Source: Chryseobacterium kimseyorum (lineage in GTDB: Bacteria; Bacteroidota; Bacteroidia; Flavobacteriales; Weeksellaceae). Taken from it: a DNA stretch of 64,000 nt. Within the stretch, counting starts at the first letter, position 1, and the number at the start of each line of letters is the position of its first letter. Shown here piece by piece: positions 14,788 through 23,974 of this stretch. A program made the translations under genes and the position numbers. Where the stretch lies: positions 1 through 64,000 of the forward strand of contig NZ_JAPDHW010000012.1 of the NCBI RefSeq assembly GCF_025971945.1. Reading direction: 5' to 3'. Below the pieces are notes generated by a model. It made no database searches and was not told the origin of the DNA. It saw nothing but the letters and a program-made list of their open reading frames with translations.

Positions 14788-15720
14788 CTATGATAACTTC
14801 GGTAAAACCTGTTCGATTTTTTCACGTAAAGCTTCGTGCTGTTTTGGAAGTTTAAGATTTTGTCCCAATTCATTCAAAGGCTCATCCACAGTAAATCCCG
14901 GATTATCAGTTGCAATTTCGAATAAAACCCCACCCGGTTCGCGGAAGTACAGTGAGTAGAAATAATCTCTGTCGATTTTTGGTGTGATGCTGAAGCCTGC
15001 AGACAGTACTTTTTCACGGAATTCCATCAAGACCTGATCATCTTTCACCCGGAAGGCAACGTGGTGGTTGGTTCCCGCTGCATTTCTGCCAGCTGCAATT
15101 TTATCGCTCTCGATAATATCGACAAGATTTGCTGTTTCAATAGCATCTGTTGCAAAACGGTATCTTTCGTTTTCCTGTTTTTGAAGATCATAACCAAAAA
15201 TATCGGTCAGTACCTTGATCGTTGGATCTGCTTTCTTTAAAGTTAAAGTGATGTTATGGAAACCTTTTAAAGCATTTTCATCTTTAATATCATCCGTGGT
15301 CCACACTTTTCTGTCATCAGGACTTTCAGATTCGATGAACTGTAATTGTAAGCCGTCCGGATCCTGGAATGAAATCAATTTTTCACCAAAAATTTCACCT
15401 TCCTCAAAAGAAATATTCAATTGCTGAAATCTGCCTTTCCAGAATTCCAGGCTTCCTTTCGGAACTGAATAACCGATATGTGTTGCTAAACCGGAACCAT
15501 TGGTGCCTTTACCAATTCCTTCCCATGGAAAGAAAGTCAGGATCGTTCCGGGACTTCCTTCTTCATTTCCGAAATAAAAATGATAAGTTCCAGGATCATC
15601 AAAGTTCACCGTTTTCTTTACCAGTCTTACTCCCAAAACCTGAGTATAAAAATCTAAGTTTCTTTTTGCGTTGTCTGCGATCGCTGTGATGTGGTGCAGT
15701 CCTAATATTCTATTTTCCAT
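14788..15720 (-). CDS. Ring-cleaving dioxygenase-like VOC protein (MhqO-like), copy 1
   Basis: This 310-residue protein has two VOC modules. It shows the same GLHHITAI start, a second GFHNITLTL module start where the second His is replaced by Asn, and the EPGGVLFEIA terminal metal motif. It is the first gene of the MhqO-MhqO-MhqD operon and has a promoter with the ATTTAACTAGTTTAAT operator. The second module has lost one canonical metal His, so the site may be asymmetric. Role in quinone or aromatic detoxification is inferred from family and neighbours. Confidence 0.87.
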   Translation of the reverse strand: MENRILGLHHITAIADNAKRNLDFYTQVLGVRLVKKTVNFDDPGTYHFYFGNEEGSPGTILTFFPWEGIGKGTNGSGLATHIGYSVPKGSLEFWKGRFQQLNISFEEGEIFGEKLISFQDPDGLQLQFIESESPDDRKVWTTDDIKDENALKGFHNITLTLKKADPTIKVLTDIFGYDLQKQENERYRFATDAIETANLVDIIESDKIAAGRNAAGTNHHVAFRVKDDQVLMEFREKVLSAGFSITPKIDRDYFYSLYFREPGGVLFEIATDNPGFTVDEPLNELGQNLKLPKQHEALREKIEQVLPKLS

Positions 15721-15746
15721 TTTTTATCTGTTTAATTTTGATATAA

Positions 15747-15791
15747 CAAATGTATGGCGGATAGAAATGCTGGACATTTAACTAGTTTAAT
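15747..15791 (-). promoter_or_regulatory. Promoter of the MhqO/MhqD-like operon with shared operator
   Basis: ATTTAACTAGTTTAAT at 15776-15791. On the minus strand TACATTTG (15754 to 15747) follows 27 bp after the AACTAG core. The sequence between operator and -7 element is strongly similar to the pirin promoter (8465-8509), including the GGRCATTTAACTAG flank. Confidence 0.68.
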
Positions 15792-15883
15792 AAATACACC
15801 CATTGAGCAAACTCCTTTCGCAAGCAAAAAATCAATTCAAGTTTAATTTATTTTTATGATAAATTATAGCAGGCAATTATTAT

Positions 15884-15921
15884 ATAAAAAAAAGCAAACT
15901 GAATTTTAACTCAGTTTGCTT
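15884..15921 (-). terminator. Terminator after the glycosyltransferase gene
   Basis: Stem AAGCAAACTGA (15892-15902) and its complement (15911-15921), followed on the minus strand by an eight-T run. It ends the gene at 15943-16713. Confidence 0.85.
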
Positions 15922-15942
15922 CTATACGTGAAACTATTGTTT

Positions 15943-16713
15943 CTAATTTTCTAAATATTTTTTGATCTTATCTTTTGGAATTAAGTCCAATAAAGTATTA
16001 ACATCAATTATTTTATGTTCATTAATAATACTTTCAACTGATTTGGCAGCACCTTTCTGATTGATAAGCTGTTCTAAAAGTCCATACACATTCACCATTT
16101 TTTTGTGCGTATTCTCCTCGTCACCGCCAAACCAAGAGCCGTTAAAATAGTGACTGACATAATTTTTCGGCAAGTCCTGTGAGAAATACACGGAAGGATA
16201 AAGCGTAACATCATGCTTCAGCTTTTGAATAGTATCACTGTAACGGTCTGCGCCGTAATCTTTCTCAAGCATTTCAGAGAAAATATCGGTATTGATACGT
16301 TCTACAAAACCCTCCTGTTTATCATAATATGCTACAAAATCTTTCGATAACTGGTGGTTGGGTTCTGCCATCCAGAAAGCGGAATATGGAACTCCTTTTA
16401 CTTCAAATCCGCAAACGGCCTTTTCATCAAGAAATTCATCGAGAGGAAGTTTTAATTCCATATCGGTGTCCATATAAATCCCTCCATGTTCATACATTAT
16501 TTTTGAGCGGACATAATCTGAAACGAAAGCCCATTTTTTCTGAGCGAAAGCTTCTTTCACATAATTATTATCTTCCAGTGGCGCATTGGTTTCATTCCAT
16601 TCAACGATTTCAAAATCCGGATGAATCTTTTTCCATGAGGCAATGCAGTGCTCTGCCAATTCATCTTTTGGATGGTTACCAAACCAACAGTAATGTATTT
16701 TTTTAGGAATCAT
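15943..16713 (-). CDS. Glycosyltransferase of the DXD-containing sugar-binding family (OCH1-like)
   Basis: This 256-residue protein starts MIPKKIHYCWFG and contains the conserved block SDYVRSKIMYEHGGIYMDTD with the metal-binding DTD motif. That is typical of the Gly_transf_sug domain used in capsule and LPS decoration. It has no signal peptide or membrane span, so it acts in the cytoplasm. It is monocistronic with its own terminator, so the acceptor is unknown. Confidence 0.87.
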   Translation of the reverse strand: MIPKKIHYCWFGNHPKDELAEHCIASWKKIHPDFEIVEWNETNAPLEDNNYVKEAFAQKKWAFVSDYVRSKIMYEHGGIYMDTDMELKLPLDEFLDEKAVCGFEVKGVPYSAFWMAEPNHQLSKDFVAYYDKQEGFVERINTDIFSEMLEKDYGADRYSDTIQKLKHDVTLYPSVYFSQDLPKNYVSHYFNGSWFGGDEENTHKKMVNVYGLLEQLINQKGAAKSVESIINEHKIIDVNTLLDLIPKDKIKKYLEN

Positions 16714-16936
16714 ATATTTATTTTTTAATTATTAATCTTGATGGTCACAAAGCGTCTGACACTTTCCAACTGATTGCAAATATTAAACCTTAGTGGATTC
16801 TCACTTAAAATATTTTATTATTTTGAAAAAATTATCAGATTTAGAATATATCACTGCAATTACTGATTGAATGGCACATTTATTCCTTTCATAATAGCTG
16901 TCTTACAATCACACCAGTATTCATTAAAATATTTCT

Positions 16937-18262
16937 ATGAAACAGAAAACAAATAATCGTTACCAGCCTAAAAAATATGTAGAAATCACCAATCCAGAAT
17001 GGGTAAAGAATGCTACACTCTATGAACTGAATATTCGTCAGTTTTCAGAAGAGAGAACTTTCAAAGCGATTGAAAAGCATCTTCCAAGGCTAAAAAAAAT
17101 GGGTATCGATATTATTTGGCTGATGCCGGTACAACCCATCGGTCTTACCAACCGCAAAGGAAGTCTGGGAAGTTACTATTCTGTAAAAGATTATTTAGGA
17201 ATCAATGAAGAATTTGGAACCGAAAAAGATTTTAGACATCTTGTAGAAGCCATTCATAAAAAAGGAATGTACGTGATCATCGATTGGGTAGCCAATCATA
17301 CAAGCTGGGATAATGACATGGTTACTCAGCATCCTGAATGGTACATGAAATCACGGAAGGGAATGTTTCAGTCAACTCCCTGGAGAGATTATGATGACAT
17401 CATCGATTTAGACTACAGCCATCCAGACCTCAGAAAATATATGACGGACGCTTTGAAATTTTGGATTAAAGAATATGATATTGATGGATACCGCTGTGAT
17501 ATTGCGAGTTTTGTGCCGATCGACTTCTGGGAAAATGTGCGTAAGGAATTAGATGCTGTAAAGCCTGTTTTTATGTTGGCAGAGGCAGAAGACAAGGAAC
17601 TTCACCGAAAAGCATTCGATTCTACATACAACTGGACGCTCTGGAATATCCTTCACCTCATTGCAACCAACGGAATTAGTGTAAAAATGCTCAGTGAAGC
17701 CTACATTGCCGAGCACGTTTCTATCTTCCCAAAAGAAGGGATGCGTATGAATTTCATCGACAACCACGATAAAAACTCATGGGAAGGAAATCAGTACAGT
17801 AACTTCGGAGATGCATTGAAAGCAGCAACGGTTTTCACTGTGATGATGGACGGAATTCCATTGGTGTACAGTGGGCAGGAAGCAGGACTGGACCGCTCAT
17901 TAGAGTTTTTTGAGAAAGATCCCATCGATTGGAAACTTCACGAAAATGAAACTTTGTATACCACACTTTTCGAACTGAAACATCAGAATCAGGCGCTTTG
18001 GAATGGCAGCTATGGTGGCGAAATGGTCAGAATTATGAATGACCAGATGGATCAGGTCATTTCCTTTGTACGCGAAAAAAATGGAGATAAAGTTCTGGCA
18101 TTTTTTAATTTAAGCAAAGAAGCAGTCAGTGTACAGTTTGACACGTCTTTCGACACCGGAATTTATACCGATCTTTTTACGGGGCAACAACAGGCAGTCT
18201 CTGAAAAGATGTTACTGGCGATGAATCCCTGGGAATATGTGATATTGCATCTTTCAGAATAA
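16937..18262 (+). CDS. GH13 family alpha-amylase-like glycosidase
   Basis: This 441-residue single-domain (beta/alpha)8 enzyme shows the GH13 conserved regions. DWVANHT is region I, GYRCDIAS carries the nucleophile Asp188, FMLAEAED carries the acid/base Glu216, and FIDNHDKNSW carries the third Asp. There is no signal peptide, so it is cytoplasmic. The length and the lack of accessory modules suggest a maltodextrin- or trehalose-related enzyme; specificity cannot be read directly. It stands alone. Confidence 0.9.
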   Translation: MKQKTNNRYQPKKYVEITNPEWVKNATLYELNIRQFSEERTFKAIEKHLPRLKKMGIDIIWLMPVQPIGLTNRKGSLGSYYSVKDYLGINEEFGTEKDFRHLVEAIHKKGMYVIIDWVANHTSWDNDMVTQHPEWYMKSRKGMFQSTPWRDYDDIIDLDYSHPDLRKYMTDALKFWIKEYDIDGYRCDIASFVPIDFWENVRKELDAVKPVFMLAEAEDKELHRKAFDSTYNWTLWNILHLIATNGISVKMLSEAYIAEHVSIFPKEGMRMNFIDNHDKNSWEGNQYSNFGDALKAATVFTVMMDGIPLVYSGQEAGLDRSLEFFEKDPIDWKLHENETLYTTLFELKHQNQALWNGSYGGEMVRIMNDQMDQVISFVREKNGDKVLAFFNLSKEAVSVQFDTSFDTGIYTDLFTGQQQAVSEKMLLAMNPWEYVILHLSE

Positions 18263-18303
18263 AATCAAATAAGATTTATCTTAAATTTTTAAAGATTGAG
18301 ATG

Positions 18304-19695
18304 TTAGGAGGACAAATTCGTTTTTGTATGGGAAGGCATTTTCACTTTAAATATACTTCCCTTTAAAAGTTCAGATTCTACTTCTAAAACGCCCTGATGA
18401 ATTTCAATAATTCTTTTGACAATAGATAAACCGATACCGTTTCCTGAGTTGTAATTTTTATTATTTCCGCGATAAAACAAGTCAAAGATCTTCAGTTGAT
18501 CTTCTTCAGAAATCCCAATTCCCCTGTCGATGAATCTAATTTCAATTTCTTTATTCTGAATTTCGATTTCAACATTACACTGCTTCTCTTCAGAATACTT
18601 ACAGGCATTTTCCATCAGATTAAGAAACGCAATCTGCAACAGATAAGGATTTCCATGAAAATCGTAATTACTCTCGTCCTGATCTGCTGCATGATCCATA
18701 TAATGAATTCCTACCTTGTAATCTGAATTCTTCTGCAACAAATTCACTTTTGCATCTGCTAGAACCTCATCTAATCTCAATTCAGTAAAACTGATTTGTG
18801 ATTTATCATAACTCGCCCTTGCAAAATCTAAAAGTGCGGAAGATAGCTCTGAGGCGTGGTTCGCATCCTGCAAAGCGTTATCGACAGAAATTTTGTAGTC
18901 ATCAACCGTTGTATTGAGATCTTTCGCCAGTTCAAGCTCCGAAATCAATGTTGAAAGTGGCGTCCTGAATTCATGCGAAATAGTAGTAACAAACTGTCGG
19001 TGATTGTTAAATGATTTTTCCAAACGGTTGAAAGTGGAATTAAATGTCTCGGTCAGCTCATAAATTTCATCCTTCGCTTTAGGAATCACGAGTCTTTTAT
19101 GAAGATTATGTTCAGAAATGTCACGAATCTGAACGATAATATCTTTTAAGGGTTTCAACGTATAGTAGGAAAACATAAAACCGACAATAAAAATGATAAT
19201 GATTGAAATAAAATAAATAACAATAATATCTTCCTTAAATTCAGCCACATGAGCTCTGCCAGTAATATCTACCGCACTTCCGATGATGTAATAACTGATG
19301 CCGTCAAACTCATATCTCATTGCCATGTATTGGCGTTCCCTTCTCACCCAGGTGATTTTATTCTGTCCACTTTTTATAAATCGGTCTAAATTTTTCTGAT
19401 TTTGCGAAGAAGGCGGAATATCCGTAAAAAGCAGTTCTTTGTTATGATTATAGACACTGATATCGGCTTCGTTCAGAATTTTTTTATTTCTTAAATGAAG
19501 TTCTTTGATCTTAGCACTGTCAATTTTAGCATCAAAAATAAACTCAGATCTCCAGATAATTTTATATCCTAAACGGTCATTAAACTCATCTTCCCTGTTT
19601 TTCTCAGAAACATAATACAACACATACGCAAAAACAAAAAGAATTCCTGCAGTGAGAATGGCATAGCTGAGAGCTGTTCTGGTGGCGATTTTCAT
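18304..19695 (-). CDS. Sensor histidine kinase
   Basis: This 463-residue kinase has a transmembrane segment near residues 10-28, a periplasmic sensor of about 120 residues, a second span near 153-175, then HAMP, HisKA (TTISHEFRTPLSTL, phospho-His) and HATPase (NLMENACKYS, GIGLSIVKR) domains. Its start overlaps the stop of the response regulator by 4 bp (ATGA), so translation is coupled. The pair diverges from a porin-Dabb-cupin operon, which may be its target. The signal is unknown. Confidence 0.92.
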   Translation of the reverse strand: MKIATRTALSYAILTAGILFVFAYVLYYVSEKNREDEFNDRLGYKIIWRSEFIFDAKIDSAKIKELHLRNKKILNEADISVYNHNKELLFTDIPPSSQNQKNLDRFIKSGQNKITWVRRERQYMAMRYEFDGISYYIIGSAVDITGRAHVAEFKEDIIVIYFISIIIIFIVGFMFSYYTLKPLKDIIVQIRDISEHNLHKRLVIPKAKDEIYELTETFNSTFNRLEKSFNNHRQFVTTISHEFRTPLSTLISELELAKDLNTTVDDYKISVDNALQDANHASELSSALLDFARASYDKSQISFTELRLDEVLADAKVNLLQKNSDYKVGIHYMDHAADQDESNYDFHGNPYLLQIAFLNLMENACKYSEEKQCNVEIEIQNKEIEIRFIDRGIGISEEDQLKIFDLFYRGNNKNYNSGNGIGLSIVKRIIEIHQGVLEVESELLKGSIFKVKMPSHTKTNLSS

Positions 19696-20381
19696 GAGAG
19701 TTTTGTAAAGATAAATCCAACGCCAGGTTTGGTATGAATCAGTTTTTCATTAAAATTTTTATCGATTTTTTTTCTGAGATAAGCGATATAAACGTCAATA
19801 TAATTTGTGCCGGTATCAAAGTGATTTCCCCAGACATTTTCAGCAATTTCATCACGGCTTAAGATTCGTTCTGCATTGCTCATCAGGAAAAACAGCAGTT
19901 TAAATTCTTTCGGAGTCAGATCAATCTCTTGTCCGTTTCTGAAAACACGGTTTGTATTTTTATTAATGGTCAAATCCTCATATTCCAAAACACTGGACTC
20001 TTCTTTTTTCGAATGAACGATGGGTTTCCTGAGTAAAATCGCTTTTACCCTTGCATAAAGTTCTCTGATCTCAAAAGGTTTTACCATATAATCATCTGCG
20101 CCGGCATCAAAACCTTCAATTTTTTCATCAATCGTTCCCAATGCCGTCAGCATAATAATGGGAAGTTCAGGATGTTTCTGCTTGATCAGTTTGCTCAGTT
20201 CGATACCGTTCATCTGTGGAAGCATAATATCTGTAATGATCAGATCAAAACTGATTCTTTCTACCATAACCAAAGCATCTTCCGCATCTTCAGAGATGTA
20301 AATTTCATAACCCTGACTTTCCAATCCTCTTTTCATAAGGCTGGAAACGCGCAGATTATCTTCTATGATTAAAATTTTCAT
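19692..20381 (-). CDS. OmpR-family response regulator
   Basis: This 229-residue protein has a receiver with the acidic pair ED, phospho-acceptor Asp51 (ITDIMLPQ), the conserved Lys in MVKPFEIREL, and a C-terminal OmpR winged helix (LTPKEFKLLFFL, SRDEIAENVWG). It is the partner of the kinase at 18304-19695. The promoter has TACCTTTG on the minus strand (20476 to 20469). Confidence 0.93.
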   Translation of the reverse strand: MKILIIEDNLRVSSLMKRGLESQGYEIYISEDAEDALVMVERISFDLIITDIMLPQMNGIELSKLIKQKHPELPIIMLTALGTIDEKIEGFDAGADDYMVKPFEIRELYARVKAILLRKPIVHSKKEESSVLEYEDLTINKNTNRVFRNGQEIDLTPKEFKLLFFLMSNAERILSRDEIAENVWGNHFDTGTNYIDVYIAYLRKKIDKNFNEKLIHTKPGVGFIFTKLS

Positions 20382-20573
20382 GCAGAGAAATATTTAGAAA
20401 TTAAGCAAAATCTAATGCCCAAAAGAATATTCAGTTTATTCAGATTCCACTGTTCTTTTAAGCTTCTACAAAGGTATCGTATATTTTTATTTAAAGATAA
20501 ATGAATAATTTTTTTAATGAATTTCTATAGATTTTCTAATAGTTTTCTAACGATGTTCCCGGTTTTCCAAAAC

Positions 20574-20581
20574 TAATTTTG
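20574..20581 (+). promoter_or_regulatory. -7 element of the porin operon
   Basis: TAATTTTG, a TAnnTTTG match, lies 44 bp before the porin start codon in the divergent region opposite the response-regulator promoter. Confidence 0.45.
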
Positions 20582-20624
20582 TCCCGTTGAAATCAACCAA
20601 CAGAATAGTTTAAGAATCAATATT

Positions 20625-21953
20625 ATGAACAGAAAATATTTTAAAGTCGCAGTCATTTTAGTTTCTGCAATGAATGTTTTTTCCAAAGTAGAAGCTCAGA
20701 AAAAGAACGATTTTAATAATCCCGCGCTAACTCATTACCTTAATGATGACCACACAAGATTTATTTCTTTAAGCGGCTACGCAGAGTTGTGGGCAAGATA
20801 TACCCAGCTGAATCCCGGAAGTTTAATCAACAATGAAGCAAAATCAGATGTTTCAGATTTGTCTTTGCGAAGAGTTCGTGTAAAAATGACTTACAAACCG
20901 ACAGAGAAACTGATGTTTGTCTTGCAGGGCGGAACGACCAACGTCAATGTCAATGCAAAAGGCAGTAACTATTTTGATTTGTTGGATGCTTACGCTGAAT
21001 ACGCATTTAATGATAAAATACAGTTTGGTGCAGGACGTTCTACTTGGAGAGGTTTATCGAGATTTACGACAGGGCCCTTGAATACTTTGCTGTACGATCT
21101 GCCGGCTTATGCAACATCCAATGCAGGCGCAACAGACTACACAGTAAGGGAACTGGGAGCTTATATCAAGGGTCAGCTGGGAAAATTTGATTACCGTTTG
21201 GTGGTTGCAGATCCGTACACGATGTCTACTTCTGATCCTAAGGTCAATGTGGCTTCTTTCAGCAAAAATTCTCCCAATAAAGACTTCTCAGGATATTTCA
21301 GATATGCATTTTTAGATACAGAAAATATTTCGACGCCGTTTAATTCGGGCACGTATGTCGGGAAGAAAAATGTACTGAGTCTCGGAGCAGGTTTCGATTA
21401 TATTCATGATGCAATGTGGCACCAGGATTTGGATAAAAACACCATCAATGACGATATGAAAAGCTTTGCCGTTGATTTATTTTATGACGCTCCGCTGAAT
21501 AAAGAAAAAGGAACTTCGGTAAGTGCTTACGGAATGGCGATGCATAACGATTACGGCCCCAATTATGTTCGTTACGTGGGAACCAATAATCCTGCAACTT
21601 CAGTGGATGTGACGCAGGCAAGCTTAAATGGTGCCGGAAATGCAATGCCCGTGATTGGAACCGGGAATACCTATTACGTTCAGTTGGGCGGAACACTTCC
21701 CTATCTGAATAAGGAGAAGAAAAATCTTCAGCTTCAACCTGCAGTTGGAATGCAGTTATCTGATTTGAAGGGATTACACGACAACGCGGTAATCTACGAT
21801 GCCGGAATTTCTCTGCTGATGAACGGTATGTCTTCCCGACTTACTTTTGACGCTCAGAACAGACCCGTTTTTACAGGAGATCCAAGCAATAATGCAGTGG
21901 TTTCCGACAGACAGTGGCAGTTTGTTTTAAAATACAGAATCGATTTTAATTAA
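20625..21953 (+). CDS. Outer-membrane porin-like beta-barrel protein
   Basis: This 442-residue protein has an N-terminal signal peptide ending in VEAQ and long alternating beta-strand segments ending in an aromatic-rich LKYRIDFN strand. The N-terminal block LSGYAELWARYTQLNPG and the SDLSLRRVRVKMTYKPTEK strand resemble porins of the OprP/O phosphate-selective type. It is expected to sit in the outer membrane; the solute is not known. It heads a likely operon with the Dabb protein and an exported cupin, and diverges from the two-component system. Confidence 0.85.
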   Translation: MNRKYFKVAVILVSAMNVFSKVEAQKKNDFNNPALTHYLNDDHTRFISLSGYAELWARYTQLNPGSLINNEAKSDVSDLSLRRVRVKMTYKPTEKLMFVLQGGTTNVNVNAKGSNYFDLLDAYAEYAFNDKIQFGAGRSTWRGLSRFTTGPLNTLLYDLPAYATSNAGATDYTVRELGAYIKGQLGKFDYRLVVADPYTMSTSDPKVNVASFSKNSPNKDFSGYFRYAFLDTENISTPFNSGTYVGKKNVLSLGAGFDYIHDAMWHQDLDKNTINDDMKSFAVDLFYDAPLNKEKGTSVSAYGMAMHNDYGPNYVRYVGTNNPATSVDVTQASLNGAGNAMPVIGTGNTYYVQLGGTLPYLNKEKKNLQLQPAVGMQLSDLKGLHDNAVIYDAGISLLMNGMSSRLTFDAQNRPVFTGDPSNNAVVSDRQWQFVLKYRIDFN

Positions 21954-22116
21954 ATAACAATCTATTATGCATTGGGAATCTTGTATTCTTTAAATAAGCG
22001 AAACGCCTTTGTTTAGCGCAAGGATCATCAACAAACCACTTCGATTATTACAGAATTACAGTGATTGAATTCACTTTACTTAAAATTTATAATGCAAAAA
22101 GTTTAACAAAAATAAT

Positions 22117-22536
22117 ATGGAAAGAAGAAAATTTTTATTCCGATCAGTACAGGCTTCGGCTTTGCTGCTGGTTTCGGGAAATATGTTCGCATCAGTTTTA
22201 CCCAAGTTTAATCCTAAAAAAAATAATAAAGTGTACGCACACAATTTATTCTTCTGGCTCAGAAAAGATCTTTCTGCTGCCGAAGTCAAAGATTTTGAAA
22301 ATTTCTTTGAAGGTCTTAAAAAACTTCCTTACCAGAAAAATCTACGCTATGGGAAACCGGCAGGATCAAGCCCGCGAAACGTTTTAGACAGCACATATTC
22401 TTATAACGCTGCTATGGAATTTGACAGTCTTGAAGAGCTCGAAGCCTACGGACAACTTCCCGAGCATTTGGCTTTGGTTAAAAAATACAAACCCTCTTTC
22501 GAAAAAATGTTGGTGTACGACACCGTTTACAATTAA
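22117..22536 (+). CDS. Dabb (stress-responsive A/B barrel) protein with Tat-like signal
   Basis: This 139-residue protein begins MERRKFLFRSVQASALLL, a twin-arginine-type signal with an RRKFLF motif. The mature part is a small dimeric alpha/beta-barrel domain of the Dabb type (VYAHNLFFWLRKDLSAAEVKDF start, AMEFDSLEELEAY middle, HLALVKKYKPSFEKMLVYD end). Dabb domains bind small ligands or act as small enzymes. It is 17 bp before the cupin gene. The exported form is less usual. Confidence 0.8.
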   Translation: MERRKFLFRSVQASALLLVSGNMFASVLPKFNPKKNNKVYAHNLFFWLRKDLSAAEVKDFENFFEGLKKLPYQKNLRYGKPAGSSPRNVLDSTYSYNAAMEFDSLEELEAYGQLPEHLALVKKYKPSFEKMLVYDTVYN

Positions 22537-22553
22537 TAAAGATTATATTTAAA

Positions 22554-23048
22554 ATGAAAAATTTTATCAAAGGAATTTGCCTCGTATTGGCATTAAGCTC
22601 ATTCGGAATGAAAGCACAGGAAAAAGAAAACAAAAACCTCAGCATCAAAGTCAATAAAGAGGAATCGAAAGAATACATCCCTGCAGTAAGGCTGATGAAT
22701 AACCCTGACGGCTCATGTACTTTTGAGAAAGGCAGAATTCCTACGCTGAAACATTTAAACACCACTACGTTCTGGATGAGCAATAAGACGGAAGAATGGG
22801 AAAAAAATGCTCATCCCGCTCCCAGAAGACAGTATGTAATCACTTTGAAAGGAAATATCAGATTTAAAGTGACAGACGGCTCTACTTTTATCATCAAACC
22901 CGGAACTATACTTTTAGCTGAAGATTTAAAAGGAAAAGGACACAGCTGGAATATGGTGAGAAGCAAATCCTGGGAAAGACTTTATATTCCGATTTCAGAA
23001 GATGCAGACGATTATTTTGTATCTGATAAAGATAGAGAACGTGATTAG
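22554..23048 (+). CDS. Exported cupin-domain protein
   Basis: This 164-residue protein has a signal peptide (MKNFIKGICLVLALSSFGMK, then AQ). A single cupin follows, with HPAPRRQYVITLKGNIRFKV, a GSTFIIKPGTILLAED turn and a KGKGHSWNM segment. The cores match the small cupins at 11522-12971. It is the last gene before a clear terminator. A role in handling an aromatic or sugar compound with the porin is inference. Confidence 0.82.
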   Translation: MKNFIKGICLVLALSSFGMKAQEKENKNLSIKVNKEESKEYIPAVRLMNNPDGSCTFEKGRIPTLKHLNTTTFWMSNKTEEWEKNAHPAPRRQYVITLKGNIRFKVTDGSTFIIKPGTILLAEDLKGKGHSWNMVRSKSWERLYIPISEDADDYFVSDKDRERD

Positions 23049-23120
23049 TAATTAAAAACAACAATAAACAGTTGGTAAATGCTCTCAGTAAATGAGAGGA
23101 GAGAATATTGATTTAAAAGA

Positions 23121-23157
23121 AAAAGAGATTTGCCCAGCCGGTAAATCTCTTTTTATT
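23121..23157 (+). terminator. Terminator after the porin-Dabb-cupin operon
   Basis: AAAAGAGATTT and AAATCTCTTTT arms around a GC-rich loop, followed by further T. The rest of 23049-23370 has no gene. Confidence 0.75.
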
Positions 23158-23370
23158 TTATTTTAATGACTTATTTAATGCTATTTTGGCCTTTATTCTA
23201 TTGAAAATCTCGTCACTTCGAGTAGATTTTGAAAAAACCGTATTGAGAAGTCTAGGCTTAACTATTCGTCTTTCATTCCCGGGTTCTCGATACATTTTTC
23301 TTTTCTTTGCGTCCAAAAAACACCTGAACTGACGGAAACTACACTTTCTGAGATCTATTCGCTTTTGATT

Positions 23371-23655
23371 TTAAAACGCCTTCAGTTGCTCATCGTAATA
23401 TGAAATTGCATCATCAATCACAGAAGTGATTCTCGGAAAATTGTTGTAGCGTTCCCCAAAAACTTCCAGTCCGGTAAATTCTGTAGAGATATTGCTGGCA
23501 AAAATACTTGTCAGATTGATCGTTCTCAACACCTGACTTACCTGAATCAAAGTATTGATTTTATTGTCAACAGATAACTGTGGCGTCAGGTGTTTTCTTA
23601 AACCTTTCAGTTCATCCAACTGCTCCTTCGTTACCTTTTTATTCTTCTTTCCCAT
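23371..23655 (-). CDS. Small helical protein of unknown function
   Basis: This 94-residue protein has a basic N terminus (MGKKNKKVTKEQLDELKGL) and predicted helices, with no membrane span or known motif. The start is set by the ATG at 23655. I do not recognise the family but the codon pattern and amphipathic helices look genuine. Its neighbours give no clue. Confidence 0.6.
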   Translation of the reverse strand: MGKKNKKVTKEQLDELKGLRKHLTPQLSVDNKINTLIQVSQVLRTINLTSIFASNISTEFTGLEVFGERYNNFPRITSVIDDAISYYDEQLKAF

Positions 23656-23901
23656 GAGGTAAAATTACATCTTTTCGGTTGGCAAAATTTTTATTTAGTG
23701 TTAACAAATTGTTACGGGAAAAGCGTTGATGAAAATTAGATTCTTTACTTATCTTCACTTTAAAATTATTAACTTAAGTAAAAAATATTCAGTCACTGAC
23801 GGCGAACATTCGCGAAAAATTTATGGCAGGTGGTTATTTACCCAAGCTTAAATAAATTTTCAAACATTCTGTTCTTCAATTATTACATTAAATATTTAAA
23901 T

Positions 23902-23933
23902 AAAAAAAAACCGCCAATAGATTCTAATGGCAG
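23902..23933 (-). terminator. Terminator after the mreB-like gene
   Basis: An imperfect hairpin (CCGCCAATAGA against TCTAATGGCAG) with a long T run on the minus strand lies just after the stop of 23975-25000. The rest of the gap 23656-23974 shows nothing of note. Confidence 0.75.
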
Positions 23934-23974
23934 TCTTGAACTTTATGCTCGGTAATTCCCGGATTTATTATTTT

